Shown here in pieces: positions 62,010 through 64,000 of a stretch of 64,000 bases of DNA. Positions within the stretch are counted from its first letter, which is position 1; each line of letters starts with the position of its first letter. The position numbers were made by a program, and so were the translations under genes. The notes beneath the pieces are model-generated. The model had not been told where the DNA came from. It made no database searches and saw only the letters and a list, made by a program, of their open reading frames with translations. Source of the stretch: Desulfovibrio sp. (GTDB lineage: Bacteria > Desulfobacterota > Desulfovibrionia > Desulfovibrionales > Desulfovibrionaceae); contig JACRDI010000042.1 of the NCBI GenBank assembly GCA_016218665.1, positions 1 to 64,000 on the forward strand, in the 5' to 3' direction.

Positions 62010-63218
62010 GTGGTCAAGGATTATGACGTGCTGGTGGCCGGGGCCGGCCCGGCGGGCAGCGCTGCCGCCTGCGTGCTGGCCGGGCGGGGCTTTCGCGTGG
62101 GGCTTGTGGACCGCGCCGCGTACCCCAGGCCCAAGCTCTGCGGCGGGCTGCTCACCGCGAAGAGCATGGAGGCCCTGCGCCGCATATTCGGCCTTTCCGA
62201 GGCCGACCTGGCGGCGCGCGGCGGGCTGTTCCACCAGACCCCGGACTACGTCTTCCTGCACCGCGGGCGCGAGCTTCTGCGCGGAGCCGCGGCCGAACCC
62301 TTCCGCTTCATCGACCGCCCGGCCTTCGACGCCCTGCTGGCCTCGGCCGCGCTCGCGCGCGGGGCGGAACTCCTGCCCGGCCGCGAGGTCGCGTCCTGCG
62401 ACCCGGAACGAGGCGTCCTCACCCTGGGCGACGGAACGCGCCTCTCGGCCTCCTTCGTCATCGGGGCCGACGGCGCAAACTCCGCCACCCGGCGGGCCCT
62501 GAACATCGACCGCGAGGCCTGGAAGGCCGGGCTCGCCGCGGCCATCGAGGTGGAGCTGCCCGTGGGCCGTGGGCCGGGGGAATTTCCGCGCGCGGTGCGC
62601 ACGCCCGAGCTGCACGTGGGCGCGCCCGACGTGCCCGCCGCCGGGTATGGCTGGGTGTTTCCCGGCCCGCGCGGGCCAAAGGTGGGCATCTGCGGTCTGC
62701 GCCGGAACGAGGCGCGGCAGGGCCGGGACTTCGCGGAGATCTTCCGGGGCTACCTGCGCCTGCTGGGCGTGCAGGGGGCGGAGGGCGTGCCCCTGCGCGG
62801 GCACCCGCTGCCCTACGGGAACGCCCTGGCGCGGCCCTGCCTGGGCCGGCTGCTCCTGGCGGGCGACGCGGCGGGCTTCGTGGAGCCGCTCTTCGGCGAG
62901 GGGATTTTCTATTCCATGGCCACCGGGGCCCATGCGGCCACGGCCGTGTGCCGCGCGCTGGAGCAGGGCGCGGACGCCGCGGCCCAGTACGAGGGCCTGC
63001 TGGCGCGCACCGTGCGGCCGGAATTCCTCTGGTCCGACCGCCTGCGCTGGGTGCTCTTCGCGGCCTTGCAGCGCTTCGGCGCGCTGCCCATCAAGGGCTT
63101 CGTCAAGAGCGCCCCGGCGGCCCTGGCCCAGATGGTCCACGGCGGCAGGTCCTTCAGGCTGCTGGCGTCCAAGCGCTGGGAGTGGGGCGACGAGCTCGAG
63201 CCGAAGCGTCCCGGCTGA
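62010..63218 (+). CDS. geranylgeranyl reductase-family FAD oxidoreductase
   Basis: A 402-residue flavoprotein. It has the N-terminal Rossmann motif G11-AGPAG-S, the C-G-G motif after the first strand-helix unit (RPKLCGGLLTAKSM), FVIGADGANSATRR and GRLLLAGDAAGFVEPLFGEG. These are signatures of the geranylgeranyl reductase/menaquinone-reducing group. It should reduce isoprenoid double bonds in lipids or quinones; the exact substrate is not clear. The GTG at 62010 has GGAGG upstream. It is divergent from the HAD gene. Confidence 0.85.
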   Translation: MVKDYDVLVAGAGPAGSAAACVLAGRGFRVGLVDRAAYPRPKLCGGLLTAKSMEALRRIFGLSEADLAARGGLFHQTPDYVFLHRGRELLRGAAAEPFRFIDRPAFDALLASAALARGAELLPGREVASCDPERGVLTLGDGTRLSASFVIGADGANSATRRALNIDREAWKAGLAAAIEVELPVGRGPGEFPRAVRTPELHVGAPDVPAAGYGWVFPGPRGPKVGICGLRRNEARQGRDFAEIFRGYLRLLGVQGAEGVPLRGHPLPYGNALARPCLGRLLLAGDAAGFVEPLFGEGIFYSMATGAHAATAVCRALEQGADAAAQYEGLLARTVRPEFLWSDRLRWVLFAALQRFGALPIKGFVKSAPAALAQMVHGGRSFRLLASKRWEWGDELEPKRPG

Positions 63219-63445
63219 TCGTTCCCCCTGGCCGGGCGTTCCCTGGCGGGCGCCTCGTCCATCTGCGACATTTCGCGATTGCCTGGCGTTCCTGCGGGCG
63301 GGGTGCGCCGAGGCGGGGGGATTTGCGGGCCGCGCGCCCCGATTCTCTCTCTGGGTCTGCCTCTCTGGCCCCACATCCCTGGTCCAATATTCCCAGGAGC
63401 TGGCATGCCAGGACGCCCGGATTTCCGTCCCGGAACGCCGGTTTT
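63219..63445. other. convergent gap between reductase and rnhA
   Basis: The 227-base gap carries no gene. It has the 12-bp palindrome CTGGCATGCCAG (63400-63411). Near its right end lies a short CCGG-AACG-CCGG hairpin followed by six T (63430-63447), a weak terminator candidate for the plus-strand reductase. Confidence 0.45.
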
Positions 63446-63913
63446 TTACCCCTGGACATCCGGCGGCAGGTTGCGGCCGCTGGCCGCGCCGCGCGCCAGC
63501 ACGTCGCAGCGCTCGTTTTCGGGGTCGCCGCTGTGGCCGCGCACCCAGCGCCACTTCACCTCGTGGGCCTCGATGAGGGGCACCAGCCTGCGCCACAGGT
63601 CCTGGTTCTTGACCGGCTGCTTGGCGGCGGTCTTCCAGCCGTTCTTCTGCCAGCCGACGAGCCAGCGGTCGGTGAAGGCCTTTTTCACGTATTGCGAGTC
63701 CGTGACGATCTCCACCGAGCTTTTGGCCTTGAGGCTTTCCAGACCGGCGATGACGGCCATGAGCTCCATGCGGTTGTTGGTGGTGCCGGAATAGCCCTGG
63801 GCGAGCTCCTTGCGGTGCGGGCCGGAGAGAAGCACGGCGGCGTATCCGCCGGGGCCGGGGTTCCCGAGGCAGGAGCCGTCGGTGTAGATGGTCACGCGGG
63901 GCAGTTCGCTCAT
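63446..63913 (-). CDS. rnhA: ribonuclease HI
   Basis: A 155-residue endonuclease that cuts the RNA strand of RNA-DNA hybrids. The carboxylate set is visible: D12 (IYTDGSCLGNPGPGG), Glu in NNRMELMAV, D in IVTDSQYV, and His/Asp in RGHSGDPENERCD. ATG 63911-63913 is used; AAGGA lies ten bases upstream. The ATG shares its A with the stop codon of an upstream gene (TGATG). Confidence 0.95.
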   Translation of the reverse strand: MSELPRVTIYTDGSCLGNPGPGGYAAVLLSGPHRKELAQGYSGTTNNRMELMAVIAGLESLKAKSSVEIVTDSQYVKKAFTDRWLVGWQKNGWKTAAKQPVKNQDLWRRLVPLIEAHEVKWRWVRGHSGDPENERCDVLARGAASGRNLPPDVQG

Positions 63914-64000
63914 CAATTTGTCGTCCTTTTGTCGTCCCTGCCGGGGCTTCCGCCCTGGGCGGGGGACGCTGCGCTTTGTTCGTTTTTGAGGGCGTCCAGG
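63913..64000 (-). CDS. C-terminal end of an unidentified upstream gene
   Basis: A frame open from the right edge ends in TGA at 63913-63915 and overlaps the rnhA start (TGATG). It encodes 28 residues beginning LDALKNEQSAASPAQGG and ending DDKRTTN. Only the overlap and clean frame support coding. The product cannot be identified. Confidence 0.45.
   Translation of the reverse strand, partial: LDALKNEQSAASPAQGGSPGRDDKRTTN

Overview
The window is visibly GC-rich, dense bacterial DNA with long overlapping operons. The gene set points to a motile, flagellated deltaproteobacterium of the Desulfovibrio/Fundidesulfovibrio type. It pairs split ATP-synthase b/b' subunits with the rodA-mrdA-mreDCB block, two small cytochromes c553, a haem-copper oxidase operon with a dihaem subunit II, and many c-di-GMP and two-component proteins. 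The taxon is an inference from gene content and order, not from a marker gene.

Layout. 1-580: start of the atp operon on the minus strand (atpF fragment, b' subunit, promoter). 766-6154: minus-strand cell-elongation cluster mreB-mreC-mreD-mrdA-rodA. 6275-7902: radical SAM YhcC-like gene and an O6-alkylguanine-DNA alkyltransferase. 8032-13404: a 1,790-residue FecR/Ala-rich/RTX repeat protein. 13554-15436: a polytopic membrane protein and a secreted Lys-rich protein. 15626-20235: two potassium transporters, kup and a kimA-like gene, each preceded by a c-di-AMP (ydaO/yuaA-type) riboswitch. 20397-24169: tatA, motA, motB, a PilZ protein and a methyltransferase. 24177-31142: cytochrome oxidase operon with assembly factors and two c553-type cytochromes. 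31272-39582: wrbA and a four-gene phosphorelay operon (one large PAS/GAF kinase and three receiver proteins). 39723-46011: an arsenic operon of nine genes under a palindromic operator. 46065-48963: gluQRS and murJ. 49068-52243: a substrate-binding lipoprotein and a diguanylate cyclase. 52524-55202: two glycosyltransferases. 55711-61921: flgE-flgD-fliK preceded by an HD-GYP gene and a HAD phosphatase. 62010-64000: an FAD-dependent reductase, rnhA, and the tail of another gene.

How the genes work together. Envelope growth is covered by MreBCD/RodA/PBP2 and MurJ, and the motor and hook by MotAB and FlgE/FlgD/FliK. c-di-GMP is probably made by the GGDEF protein, degraded by HD-GYP proteins and read by the PilZ protein beside motAB. 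c-di-AMP probably controls K+ import through the paired riboswitches. O2 reduction (cox operon) and arsenic export (two permease families plus arsenate reductase and two thioredoxin-like proteins) are self-contained stress modules.

The most unusual element is the kimA leader. Its riboswitch expression platform does not cover the kimA ribosome-binding site. It covers that of a 29-codon leader ORF whose stop codon runs into the kimA Shine-Dalgarno sequence, which suggests riboswitch control by translational coupling. The neighbouring kup gene carries a near-identical aptamer that acts directly on its own ribosome-binding site.
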